Assembly: GCF_000149955.1 (NCBI RefSeq)
Contig: NC_030993.1
Coordinates: 1,645,048-1,709,047 of the forward strand
DNA: 64,000 bases
Reading direction: 5' to 3'
DNA from: Fusarium oxysporum f. sp. lycopersici 4287
Lineage: Eukaryota; Ascomycota; Sordariomycetes; Hypocreales; Nectriaceae
The translations under genes and the position numbers were made by a program. Positions 36,261 through 47,297 of the stretch are shown one piece after another (the stretch's first letter is position 1; each line of letters starts with the position of its first letter). Under the pieces are notes generated by a model. The model worked only from the letters and a program-made list of their open reading frames with translations. It was not told where the DNA came from and did no database searches.

Positions 36261-38816
36261 CTATGAAACTGTGACAGTCACGTTGCCTTTGAAGTTCTCG
36301 CTCGAGTTTCCTATAAAGACAGTGAAATCACCAGGCTCCACGACATACTTCATCTTGCGGTTCCATAGACCCCAGTCCTCAACCTTGAGATCAATCTTGA
36401 CGGTCTGGGTCTTGCCAGCCTTGACGGCGACCTTCTTGAAACCCTTGAGCTGGTATCGCGCAACATCGACAGAGGCAAGCATGTCCTTGACATATAGCTG
36501 CACGACCTCAGAGCCGTCGCGCTTGGACTTGTTGCTTACGTCAACGGAAACGGTGACAGTGTCGGTCGCAGTGACGTTCTTCTTGGAGACGGAGATCTTA
36601 GAGAAATCGAACTTGCTGTATGACAAACCATAGCCGAATGTGTAGAGGGCCTCGGGGTTCTCAAGGACGTAGTTGCTACCAAACTTAAGGGTACCGTTCT
36701 CATAAATCTTACCAGGGTTTGGCCAGGCGCGCGCAGAGTTGAGATGGTCGTAGTAGATAGGCGTGGTGCCGACATCGTAGGGGAAGCTGACGGAGAGCTT
36801 GCCTGAGGGGTTGACGTCGCCATACAGAATATCAGCCAGAGCATGACCGCCTTCCTGAGACTGATAAAACTGCTGAATAAGAGCAGAAGCCTCCTCTGAT
36901 ATCCATGGCTCTGTGATAGGTTTTCCAGAACTGTACACCACAACGGTGGGCTTTCCAGTCTCGATGATGGCCTTGACGAGCTTGGGCATGGCACCGATGA
37001 GATTCAAGTTACTCGCATCTATATGTTCTCCTGTAGTGGCGTTTAAACCGCCCCATAGCTCGTTTTGATCTCGAGTCCATGTTCCGACGACTACAACGGC
37101 GACATCAGCGGCCTCGGCGGCGGCGACAGCCTCCTTGAAGCCAGACTCGTCTGTGGACCAGCGCTCGCAACCTTGAGTGAAAGTCACTTTGCCTTTGCTA
37201 GCGGCCTTGATTCCATCGTAGGGAGTAACTCCACGGGTCATGGCTGTGTGGATGACATAGTCACCGTACTGGTTGTCGAGTTAGTGATGGTTCACCAGAT
37301 AGTCAGAAAGTACCCACATTGACATAGCCGTGGGCCATGGGACCGATGACAGCAACGTTGGCGTCTTTCTTCAGAGGCAGAATATTCTCATGGTTCTCCA
37401 GAAGAACGATACTCTCAGCATCAAGTTGGCGTGCAACCTTCTTGTGAGCCTTGGTGTTGACATAATCCCAAATCTTATCATCTGCGACACCAGTGAAGGG
37501 CTTCTCAAAAAGACCCATCTCGAACTTGGAGCGAAGAACACGAGATACAGCGGTATCGACGACCTTTTCGTCAAGTTTACCAGCTTTGACGAGCTCAGGG
37601 ATGATTTCGAAACTCCAGTAGCCACCACCCATCTCAGCATCGTTACCAGCGGGAAGAGTCTACAAAAGTCAATATTTATCCGGGAGGAGCTTAGGGCGAC
37701 TTACCTCAAGAGTGATGCACTCATCGTCCTCGAGAGGGCAGACGTAAAAGGCCTGAGCGAGACGAGCAGTACCACCAGCATCGGAAATAACGTAGTACTT
37801 ATAACCCCACTCTTCTCGAAGGATATCAGTGAGGAGGTAAGAGTCTGAGACGACTGGAACACCATCGTAGGAGTTGTAGGAGGACATTATTGAAGTTGCA
37901 CCTCCATCGATGATGGCTCGCTTGAAGGGAGGGAGGTAGAGAGAGCGCAGCTCTCGCTCACCACCGTGGACTGGGCCAGTGTTGATACCTTGCTCTGGGG
38001 TTGCAAAAGCAGCCTTTGAATGTCAGTACGCGAATTGATGGTGACTGAGCAGACCTACATAGTGCTTAACCATGGCTGAGACACCACCTGCTTGAAGACC
38101 CTTAACATATCGATAACCCATTTCTCCAGCTCTAATCGGAAATTAGTAACTACTAGGTAGCCATAAGCTTGATTTGGTAAGAACGTACAAATAAGGATCC
38201 TCGCTGAAGCATTCCTCAACTCGACCGAATCGCAACTCTCGAGCGAGATCGACTTGAGGAGAAAACAACTGATTGATGCCAACGGCTCGAGACTCTGTTG
38301 CAATGACATCGGCCATCTTCTCGATAAGCTCTGGGTTGAACGAGCAACCCATGCCAATTGGGCTATTGAAAATTGTTCCATTCAAAATCAAGACTCCGTG
38401 GAGACCTTCACTCTGAACAAAGGCGGGAATACCTGGTGAGCATTAGACCATGAGCCCAATAGTGAAGCATAACACTTGCCAAGCTCAGTCTCCTTAGCCA
38501 AATAATCTTGTCCTAGCTTAGCAGCCTTCTTGATAGTAGTCATATTCGCGTATAAGCCTGTCCAGATGGAATTGGCTCGATACTTGAAGTTCCATGCCAA
38601 ACCAGTCTTATTGACAGTCTCATCAGTGAGATTGAGATAGTTTGTCATATCACCCTGGATCAATTGCGCCGCCTTGTCCTGGATCGTCATCCGCTTGAGA
38701 AGGTCCTCAACTCTGTCATCGATAGAAGCTTTGGGATCCTTGTAAACAGGTTTATCCTTGGCAGCCTGGCCGGCCACAGCCAGAACTGCCACGCAGAGGT
38801 AGCCAGAGAGCTTCAT
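36261..38816 (-). CDS. secreted GH3 beta-glucosidase
   Basis: Six exons (38816-38480, 38432-38189, 38131-38059, 38013-37705, 37659-37318, 37268-36261) give 2313 nt, 770 residues. A signal peptide is evident (MKLSGYLCVAVLAVAGQAA). The GH3 N-terminal barrel has the substrate motif KHYAAFATPEQG and the likely nucleophile Asp in YYVISDAGG (about D296). The C-terminal alpha/beta sandwich (VVVGTWTRDQNELWGG, SGKLSVSFPYDVGTTP) and a fibronectin III-like domain (DGSEVVQLYVKD) follow. It should remove beta-linked glucose from oligosaccharides outside the cell. Intron 1 (38433-38479) uses a GC donor (GCAAGT); no GT alternative restores the family sequence IPAFVQSEGLHGV. The gene lies head-to-head with an alpha-xylosidase gene, which suggests joint action on xyloglucan fragments, but substrate cannot be read from sequence alone. 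Confidence 0.9.
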
Positions 38817-40041
38817 TGTGAGAGTTGAAGGTGAAGAAGCTGTCTGGAGCTAATACACTGAATGCGGTGGGATCGTTATGTTTTATATCAAGTCTGGGAC
38901 CTTGTCTTTACAATTAACCGTGTAGCCTAGGAGGGGAACTGCGTCACTTCATGATGCTTAACATGGCACCTTACTGTTCAGTAACATTGCATATGGGCTT
39001 TAATTGCGGGCTCCTGGTCCATGGATTGTCCCTTGAGGATATCCTCAGGGAGCAAGAAAACGTCTGACATAAACCTAAGGTGCCAATATTAACTAATCTA
39101 AAAGCCTACTAAGTATATGCTAAGTTTACCTAAATTTACCTAAGTCTTTTTGTCACTTAGGATAAAGTTCCTAAGTTTTCTTGCCTCTCTAGGATCTTAT
39201 GGCCGAAGAACAGGACGATCATGACAAGACCCCGGGAAATGCGGGGGCGCCACAAAGAAGGAGATGGGTAAAAGATTGGGATTCGTGGATTTGTTTTTAA
39301 GTTGATATGGGATGAGAGTGAGCAAGGGGCGCGGGCCGGTATATGGAAAGACGAGCCGAATATCCTAGCTTCGATGCAGATGAACTGACTAAGAAGGATG
39401 AAGCTAGCTACGAACTCGTGCTGGGAAGATCATTTTGGAATAGGTAGGCGTTCTCTGCTTGTTAAACAAGTTGTCATACGTGACTAGGAACCCACATCTC
39501 CGTGTAAGGCAAGTTGAGAGACCTCTCACAGAAACGAACGATGCATCCTGGAAGACCCAGTGCCACTGCAGAAGACCCCGTTCGTTACAGTGGCCCTGAA
39601 CCCCGCGATGGGCTGCAGCTAGAGGGGCCCCGTCTGTGTTTAACCGGGTGTGCCTCTAGCGCCCGCTGATTTATCCACCACTTGATCGTCGAGCAGGGGA
39701 CCCTTGAGGGGACAGGATGCAACTCTCCAAGACCATCATGTGTGTAACTCGTTGCCAGACCCGAACGAATGACGCTGAGGGGACAATGTCATGATAAGTT
39801 GGTGGGGTCAAGAGGGGCTGCTCCGGGTGAATTGTCACCGTGAGAGGAGTGGGATGCTGATGCATCTGAGGTTCCATGATGGAGGATTGTTGAAGTGGAG
39901 AGTAATACCATATCATTCTCTCTCTCTCTCTTAAACCAAGACTTGGTTATTTCTTGGAGAAACAATCCGTCTTTTCACTCATCAACAGGCCAATCGAGCC
40001 AAGATACCTCCTATTCCCACTTCAATCAAGAAAACACCAAA
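38817..40041. promoter_or_regulatory. divergent promoter between GH3 and GH31 genes
   Basis: About 1.2 kb shared upstream region. It contains several SYGGRG-type sites of the kind bound by the carbon repressor CreA (for example GCGGGG near 39242 and GTGGGG near 39803), although this motif is short and common. It also holds copy A of the CTTAGG element (listed separately). Joint control of the two glycosidases from here is inferred. Confidence 0.5.
39079..39190 (-). repeat. CTTAGG-rich dispersed element, copy A
   Basis: Read on the minus strand, this stretch aligns with copies B and C. The core TATCCTAAGTGACAAAAA (39164-39147) differs from copy B by one base. It contains three CTTAGG/CCTAAG hexamers, and the shared tail runs on to GGCACC. 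It lies in the GH3/GH31 divergent promoter and is inverted relative to the other two copies. Confidence 0.75.
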
Positions 40042-42387
40042 ATGCATCTCCGTGATGGCATGTGGCTGCCCGCCCAAGACTTTCGCACCGAGTATGCCGA
40101 AGATGTCTATGAGATCACTCCCAGCAAGGACCAGCAGGCCCTGAATCTGCTATGTCCAGTGAAGCACATCCGCTCTCGAGGCGATACCCTCAACCAGCCC
40201 ACACTTGATATCGATATCAAAGCAGAGATGGATGGAGTTATCTCCATCGAGACCACACATTGGGCCGGTGCTCAACGAAAAGGCCCCAACTTCGATCTCT
40301 TCCCAGCTGGGCAGCCTAAAGTTGAGGGAAAGATCGTCAAGAGTGATAAGGGCACAACTATTCAATCTGGAGTTCTCTCTGCCACTATTCATCCTGACCA
40401 ACATAACTTCGACATCAAATTCCACAGCTCAGATGGCAAAAAGCACCTCACGAACCTGGGCAATCGTAGCACAGGATTTGCCTACTCCCCGGCCCCTAGC
40501 ACACCAATGCAGACCGGCGACATGCGCGACTTCAAGCACTACATGTTCATGCAAACGACTCTGTCCGTCGGCGAATCCGTCCACGGTCTTGGCGAGCGCT
40601 TTGGAGCATGGAACAAAGTTGGTCAGAATGTCATCCTTTGGAACGCCGATGGTGGTACTTCAAGCGACCAAGCTTACAAGAACGTTTCTTTCTGGATGAG
40701 CAACCGTGGTTATGGTGTCTTCGTGGATAACCCTGGAAAGGTAGATTTCGAAATTGGTAGTGAGAGGTGTTGTCGTGTGCAAACAACTGTGGAGGGGCAG
40801 AGGTTGAAGATGTATATCATCTACGGCGACGGGCCTAAGGATGTTCTCAAGAAATACACTGTCCTCACTGGAAAAGCCAACAAAGTTCCCAGTTGGAGTT
40901 TTGGTCTTTGGCTGACGACTAGCTTTACTACCAATTACGACGAGACTACGGTCAACTCATTCCTTGAGGGTATGAAGTCTCGTGGGTCACCTGTTGATGT
41001 CTTCCACTACGACTGCTTCTGGATGAAGGGCTTCAGATGGACAGACTTTGTCTTTGACGAGGAGCGTTTCCCGGATCCCAAGGGCCAGATAACGCGACTC
41101 AAGGAGAGTGGGCTTTGCAAGAAGGTCTGCGTCTGGATCAACCCATACATCGGCCAAGCTGGTGCGGCATTCAAACACGCTGCTGAGAAGGGCTATCTCC
41201 TCAAGCGCAAGAATGGAGATATTTGGCAGTGGGATCTCTGGCAAGCTGGCATGGGTCTTCTGGATGTGACAAACCCTGAAGCTTGTGCCTGGTATACCGA
41301 GTGCCTAAACGGACTCTTTGACAAGGGCGTCGATGCCCTCAAGACGGACTTTGGCGAGCGTATTCCCACTCTTGACGTTCAGTGGCACGATGCCTCGGTT
41401 GACCCACACAAGATGCACAACTACTACGCCTTCATGTACAACAAGCTTGTTTACGAGGCTCTCCAGAAGCGATACGGCGACAACGAGGCTGTTCTTTACG
41501 CTCGCGCTGCCTGTGCTGGAACTCAGCGCTTCCCTCTCGTATGGGGAGGAGATTGTGAGTCTACACCCGAAGCTCTCGCTGAATCTGTCCGCGGTGGGTT
41601 ATCAATGGGCCTCAGCGGCTTTACTTTCTGGAGCTGCGACATTGGTGGCTTCGAAGGTTCTCCACCACCGTGGATCTACAAGCGATGGGTCGCGATGGGC
41701 CTTCTGTGCAGTCATAGTCGTCTGCATGGCAGTAATTCTTATCGCGTGCCGTGGGTTGTTGACAATGATGATACCACTGAGGAGGGTTGCTCCAGGACTC
41801 TAGCCAAGTGGACAGCGCTCAAGACGCGATTGATGCCGTATATCTTCTCTCAGGCTATTGAGTCTATAGAGGGTGGGATTCCAATGTCTCTTCGAGCTGT
41901 TGCGCTTGAGTTCCCTGAAGATCCAACCTCTTGGTACCTTGATCGCCAGTTCATGGTCGGATCACAGCTCCTAGCAGCTCCCATTTATGAAGAGTCCGGC
42001 GAAGTTGAGTTCTACCTCCCTAAGGGAAAATGGACATCTTATTTCACGAACGAAGTCAAATCTGGTCCTGGATGGTTTAAGGAGAAGCACGCATTTGGCA
42101 CATTGCCTCTTTACGTGCGCGAGAACACCGTTCTTGTCCTCGGGAGTTGCAAGGAAGTTGGTGCGGATTATGACTTTGCGAACAACGTTGAAGTTGCTTT
42201 GTATCAGGCTTCTCCTGGTGCTAAGGCTACTGTGGTGGACGGAGAGGGAAATGTTGTTGCTGAACTTGTAGTTGCACAAGATGGTAAGCTCGAGGGTACT
42301 GATAAACTCAAGGGTGATTATAAGGTTGCTGAGAAGGGTCGTGACTTGAGGGGAGATGCCCCAGTCTCAATCGAGTCTCTGTCATAG
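40042..42387 (+). CDS. alpha-xylosidase, GH31 (YicI-like)
   Basis: A single exon encodes 781 residues with no signal peptide, so the enzyme is probably intracellular. GH31 features are in order: an N-terminal beta-sandwich with ESVHGLGERFGAWNKVGQ, the start of the barrel at VPSWSFGLWLTTSF, and the alpha-xylosidase signature KTDFGERIP with nucleophile D436. The acid/base D504 lies in VWGGDCEST, spaced from the nucleophile much as in E. coli YicI, and WSCDIGGFEG follows. The Phe/Gly/Glu after the nucleophile favour xylosidase over glucosidase activity. It would cut alpha-1,6-xylose from imported oligosaccharides such as isoprimeverose (inference). The start is the ATG in CCAAAATGCATCTC; the longer open frame upstream begins at GTG and was not used. 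Confidence 0.92.
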   Translation: MHLRDGMWLPAQDFRTEYAEDVYEITPSKDQQALNLLCPVKHIRSRGDTLNQPTLDIDIKAEMDGVISIETTHWAGAQRKGPNFDLFPAGQPKVEGKIVKSDKGTTIQSGVLSATIHPDQHNFDIKFHSSDGKKHLTNLGNRSTGFAYSPAPSTPMQTGDMRDFKHYMFMQTTLSVGESVHGLGERFGAWNKVGQNVILWNADGGTSSDQAYKNVSFWMSNRGYGVFVDNPGKVDFEIGSERCCRVQTTVEGQRLKMYIIYGDGPKDVLKKYTVLTGKANKVPSWSFGLWLTTSFTTNYDETTVNSFLEGMKSRGSPVDVFHYDCFWMKGFRWTDFVFDEERFPDPKGQITRLKESGLCKKVCVWINPYIGQAGAAFKHAAEKGYLLKRKNGDIWQWDLWQAGMGLLDVTNPEACAWYTECLNGLFDKGVDALKTDFGERIPTLDVQWHDASVDPHKMHNYYAFMYNKLVYEALQKRYGDNEAVLYARAACAGTQRFPLVWGGDCESTPEALAESVRGGLSMGLSGFTFWSCDIGGFEGSPPPWIYKRWVAMGLLCSHSRLHGSNSYRVPWVVDNDDTTEEGCSRTLAKWTALKTRLMPYIFSQAIESIEGGIPMSLRAVALEFPEDPTSWYLDRQFMVGSQLLAAPIYEESGEVEFYLPKGKWTSYFTNEVKSGPGWFKEKHAFGTLPLYVRENTVLVLGSCKEVGADYDFANNVEVALYQASPGAKATVVDGEGNVVAELVVAQDGKLEGTDKLKGDYKVAEKGRDLRGDAPVSIESLS

Positions 42388-44800
42388 GCACATAGATTTC
42401 ATGACTCAAGTTACTATATAGAGGACTTGATTAAATTGTTGCTATTTGTTCTGAGGTCGAGGCTCTTGACTGTCGATATGATGTCTTTCATCTCATGTCT
42501 CGTAGTGTTCCCTAGAGCCACAACAGAACTCGGTTCATGACCATAGTCTTCACAATCACATGTCAATTTGCAATGATTACAATATCCGAAGACCGGACAT
42601 TTGGACATTGGTGTTCTGGCGAAAACATCCTCCGTGTAGCCAGTTACTCGTGCCGTAGTCCCGAGAGGTTGGAACATGTCAAGCCTGCTCGTCAGCACTA
42701 AGCAGCTACCTTGGAGCTCCACAAAGAGCATGAGTTAGCGAGAATCCTCTGAAAATCCTTGAGAGAATTGTATCTCATGATGATTCTTCCAGGCGGAGTC
42801 AAGAAACGTAGGACCTATATCCTAAGAGACAAAAAAGCCTAGGTAAGTTTAGGATAGACTTAGGCAAATTTCGTATGCTTAGTGGGTCTTTAGACTAGTT
42901 GTTTTTTGGCACCCTTCCATAGGTATCAATAGAAATGGCAGAAGCTTCTTGTTCTCTGAGGCCACCCCACAGTGATTCCCCACCGAGTCCGCGTTTAGGC
43001 TCCACTGAGTCTCCAGCGGGGTTTGGGGGTTAGGAATTGCCCGAAATGGTAATTTTAGTGGTCTATAGTCGTCGCGATTGGTTGGTCGTTTTGCTCGTGA
43101 AGTGGGCAATCATATTGTACAGAGGATCTAGACAAGTGGGAATAAACATATGATCGTCAAGACAAGTAACGTAGCAGGGAATTTCAGATCAAATGATGGA
43201 ACGAGAGACATTCCCCCTCGATCACCATTTATCCGGTCGCTTAAAATGTGGCATCATAAGCGGTGACCTGAGTGCCACTATCCACGAAATGGAACATGCA
43301 ACTTGCCCATGATATGGAATGTGAATGATCACCGAGCATTCGCGCAGAACCATTTAGAAGAGAAGGAGACATCTGCTTTGGAAGAACTGGAGCCTTGCCG
43401 GTATCATATGATGTGTGGCAATATGAGATGAAAACCAGACCTCTGATTGCACCCCAACAATTGAGTGCATAAGAAGAACCTATAAAAACTGAATATCGGC
43501 AATTGCATTCAACTGCCGTGCAAAGAAGATCAAAATGGATGATTAGAATATGCATATTCGAGGCACTGTCTTTTGAGGTTACATTGTCACGGTGTAATAT
43601 TGATGGGGAGGGTATATGTGATTAATTAAATGATCATAAAGGCCTCCCGACCGTCTCAGAACTCTTTCATGAGGCAGACCTGGTTGAGTTTGCGGACCCC
43701 CAAAGCCGAAGGACTCGGGCTCATTCACCTTTTACATACATGTCCCTCTAGTAGCCGAAGCCTAGGTGCCTTTTGTCTCACTATCAGTACTTGGAAGCAT
43801 GAGTTTACATGACAGACAGTTAGAGCACATGCAGGGCTGTACTGACAACGGCGTAATTCCTCAGTCAGAAACCAGTACCAATCTTACCTTGATGCATTCA
43901 GTGGATCTTGAATATACACATAATAATAGAATAAAAGGCCTGCCTGTTGTATCCGACGATGATCTGAACTCGGGTCGGGTCAAATACCCCCGAACGACAC
44001 TGATTGGTCCGGGTGTAAGCAACCACACGAAGGATCAAAGGTTCCCTTACAGGTTCCTCTAATCCATGTAGACAGCTGCATTCAAATTTAGCCGGGATGG
44101 AAAAAGCTAAAGGCCATGTGCTAAGATGTCTGAGATCAGACCATGATCGTAGTTCGACTTTTGTATCGTCTAGTCTCTGATCAAGGTATTGACACGGTAA
44201 TAACTCTGGTAGGTTAGGGGCGATTGTACACGTTGAAGTTTAGAGTGTTCATTCATAGGCTGGTTATTCTTCAACACCATTTAGCCGCCGCCTCGAGGGG
44301 CCGGTTGCCGAACACTAGTAGTATATTCTCCGACCGCTCGGAACCGACGAGGAATCGCACCAGGGGCACCATGTAATTCTACGGGATCACGATTTTCGGC
44401 ATGCCATGTCCCATCTAGAGCCTCGGCCGAAGCCGGGGAGAGGTCATATCAGGGCTGAAGATGCAGAAACGGGCCGTTACTGGTCATGGGCAGGGTTCAC
44501 CATGGAGATACCAATAAACCTTGCGTGATATCGCCGCCTCTAGTAGTATGACTGTTGCGGAGGTGGCCTTTGGGGCCCCCTGGGGAAGAAGAGGCCGTGG
44601 GTCTTTGAGGATCAGGGCGTAGTTAGAATTGATCAACATGCTACATGAAGCATCGAGAATGGAGCCATTGCTTTGGGGGTGATGGTCGTACAAATAGTGA
44701 AAGGTCCGCTGTTAGTATTGGATCTAATCCACATGCTATTTATCGTCTAATACATTGGGCTACGAATCACTTATACGACTTTACAGGTTAAGGCTCTCAA
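42388..44800. other. intergenic between GH31 and transporter genes
   Basis: About 2.4 kb, with copy B of the CTTAGG element at 42796-42913. Two ATG-started minus-strand frames of about 105 codons (42414-42731 and 43241-43555) are present but resemble nothing and are not called. The remainder is probably the promoter of the transporter gene. Confidence 0.5.
42796..42913 (+). repeat. CTTAGG-rich dispersed element, copy B
   Basis: The core TATCCTAAGAGACAAAAA lies at 42818-42835. Similarity to copy A covers most of the stretch, through CTTAGTGGGTCTTTAGACTAG-like sequence to GGCACC (42908-42913). It holds CCTAAG, CCTAGG and CTTAGG, and starts ~410 bp downstream of the GH31 stop. Confidence 0.75.
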
Positions 44801-46773
44801 ATGGGGAAGGCATACAGTATCGGCCTGGCTTGCTTTGCAGCCATTGGGTACGTACAAGTTATCTGGATGTTTCGTTCTAAACTACAGGGAAGATGTTGAC
44901 TGATTTGACCGATAGCTCGTTTCTTTTTGGTTATGACTCTGGTGTCATGACAGACGTGATAGCATCGAAGCACTTCCAGAACTACTTTGACACAACATCT
45001 ACATCCTCCATTATAGGCGCCATTAACTCAACATTCAGCGGTGGAGCAGTATTTGGCGCCTTATTCGGTGGAGTTATTATGGATAAGTATGGTCGAAGGA
45101 AGACGATCGGAATCGGTGCAGCTATTTGCACGGTTGGCGGTATTCTTCAAGCGGCGGCCTATCAGTACGTATGAATTGTTGAACACAACTACTATGAACT
45201 AACTAGGCGACAGTCTGGCTATGATGCTTATTGGTCGAATTATTGCTGGTTTCGCTGTTGGTTTGCTCTCTATGAGTGGTAAGTCAATCTTCGGATTCGT
45301 GAGTTTGATTAACTTATGATGTATAGTTCCCGTCTATCAATCCGAATGCGCCAGCCCCAAGAATCGAGGACTTATTGTCGGCCTCGCCCAACAAATGATT
45401 GGAGTAGGTTTCATCGTCTCAACATGGGTTGGATATGGAAGTCATCATATGCCCGATACTTCATCTTTCCAATGGCGTTTCCCCTTGGCTTTCCAAACAT
45501 TCCCGTCTGCACTTTTGTGCTTGGGTATGCTCTGGCTTCCCGAGACACCCCGACATCTCATCGCGACAGATCAGTTGGACGATGGAATGAGAACGCTTCG
45601 AAAGTTGCACTTTGATGGCTCGAATGATGAGTGGATCAAGTCTGAGTTCAATGAGATCAAGCTCACTCTTGATGCCGAGAAGGCTGCCACTGCACCTGGT
45701 TGGATGATCATGTTCAAGGTGCCTCAGTGGAGGAAGCGCCTTATGCTTGGAACTCTTGTTCAAGTCTTTACTCAATTCACTGGTATGGTGCCTTATATTA
45801 GAGAACCACCTGTTTCAAGAGCACGTACTAACATAAATCCTAGGAATCAATGTCATTGGGTAAGCTTTTGACCTATTCTTGAATCCTTGATGCTGTCTTG
45901 ATTTCTGAACACCATTCTGATTTCACCTCAACTTTCGCCATAACTGCTTGCTTAAAATACAGAATCACATGACAAGTATTTCGTATACGCTCACTAACAG
46001 ACGTACGCAGTTACTACCAAACAATTATGTACGAGAAGCTTGGAATCACTGGAAAGACAAGTCTTCTGGTTGCAGGCATTTACAACTGTACCGGTCCTTT
46101 GGCCAGTAAGTTCGGCATCTTGTTTCCTTCAATAAGTTCCCTGTTTGAAGACTAACAATTTTGAGATCTGTTTTTCATCACTTTTATCTCTGATAGGATC
46201 GGCCGAAAGAGGCCTCTTATTTATGGAATTATTGCTATCACCATTGCTCTGATCCTAGAGAGTGCGGTCAACTCTCAAAACGTTGATGGCTCACACCGTG
46301 GCCTAAGTATTGCCGGAGTTGCCTTCTTATTCTGTGTCACAATCATCTTCTCGCTATCGTTTGGTCCTGTATCCTGGACGTACATGTCCGAGGTAATGCC
46401 ATATCAAATCCGAGGAAAGGGTTGCGCATTCGCCACAGGTATCGGTAACTGGCTTGTGAGCACTTTCTGGAACCAAGTCAGTCCCTTTGCCCTCGAGGAG
46501 CTTGGTTGGAAGTTCTATTTCCTCTTCGTTGGTAAGTAAACTCCGTGGGGCTTTTCTTTGGTCAATTGACTTACACCAACAGCTTTCAATCTTGTCATCA
46601 CACTGCCCACCCTTATCTTTGCTTTTCGAGAAACGAAGGGGCTATCTCTCGAGGAGATTGATCTCATGTTTGGCGATCGAGCTCTCGGAAACCTTCCTGC
46701 GGATATTGAGAAGGACGGCGGTGTCATTGCTGTTACCAACACCCATGATGAGAGGCCTCGCCAGGAGCTTTGA
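44801..46773 (+). CDS. MFS sugar transporter
   Basis: Eight exons (44801-44847, 44916-45164, 45214-45278, 45327-45782, 45844-45859, 46011-46105, 46166-46531, 46583-46773) give 494 residues. Sugar-porter marks of the major facilitator superfamily are visible: GSFLFGYDSGVM in helix 1, DKYGRRKTIG between helices 2 and 3, GRIIAGFAVGLLSMSVPVYQ, the LPETPRHL loop after helix 6, FTGINVIGYYQT in helix 7, DRIGRKRPL between helices 8 and 9, and YQIRGKG with FRETKGLSLEEID after helix 12. Twelve membrane helices are expected. Exon 5 is a 16-nt micro-exon (GINVIG). The exon 3 acceptor was set at CGACAG (45213) because it gives the family sequence AYHLAMMLIGRI. The proton-coupled uptake substrate is probably a mono- or disaccharide, inferred from the neighbouring glycosidases. 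Confidence 0.9.
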
Positions 46774-47297
46774 GCGACGAACCTCATCCGTGTTGCTAAC
46801 TTCTAATGGGCTATATAACAGAAGGATTAGAGGACATAATTTCAAGATTACCCTAGAAAGTTGAAAGATCTAGTATAAGAAGACCTCTATATATCTAATA
46901 GCCACGTCCTATCGTCGTTCCATTCGCCGATGTCCTTCAGTGACCACCTTCTTCGGTACAGTGTCTAGACTCAGGCTAGGAGAAGAGAGGAAAGAGAACT
47001 CGATCCTAAGCAATGAAAAAACTTAGGCAAGTTTAGCATAAGCTTAGGAGGCCCTTTGATGAATTTATCATCCGGTTCTTCCTCAATAAGCACTTTTTAC
47101 ACCATGCTCATGCCCATCGAACTCATCATTGGGTTGATAAGGGACCATGTGCTTGATGTTGAGCTTGACGTAACATAAAAAGAGGTATTTATATATGCTC
47201 TACATAACATAACTCATAATGACCCAAACCATTCCGGTATATCCCCAACGCCGAACCATGATATCTTAAGCACGTCTATCCTCTATGTTTCTTTTCT
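46774..47297. other. convergent 3' spacer with repeat copy C
   Basis: Between the converging transporter and nitrite reductase genes. It contains copy C of the CTTAGG element and AT-rich terminator-like sequence. No coding frame. Confidence 0.5.
46984..47062 (+). repeat. CTTAGG-rich dispersed element, copy C
   Basis: The most diverged copy. The core GATCCTAAGCAATGAAAAA lies at 47002-47020, followed by ACTTAGGCAAGTTTAGCATA and a CTTAGGAGGCCCTTTGAT tail matching the tails of A and B. It is in the same orientation as B, 210 bp past the transporter stop. Confidence 0.65.

Noticed and set aside
39895..40041. N-terminal extension of the GH31 protein by 49 codons
   Set aside because: The extended frame starts at GTG and the added residues do not resemble a GH31 N-terminus; ATG 40042 has a good context.
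42414..42731. 105-codon minus-strand frame with several Cys after GH31
   Set aside because: ATG-started but without family resemblance, lying in the presumed GH31 3' region; evidence too weak to call.
43241..43555. 104-codon minus-strand frame
   Set aside because: ATG-started, but no motif, no neighbouring exon extends it, and its length is expected by chance.
45207..45213. Earlier acceptor (ACTAG, 45206) for exon 3 of the transporter
   Set aside because: It puts the sequence in the wrong frame (RQSGYDAY); the CGACAG acceptor at 45213 restores the family sequence HLAMMLIGRI.
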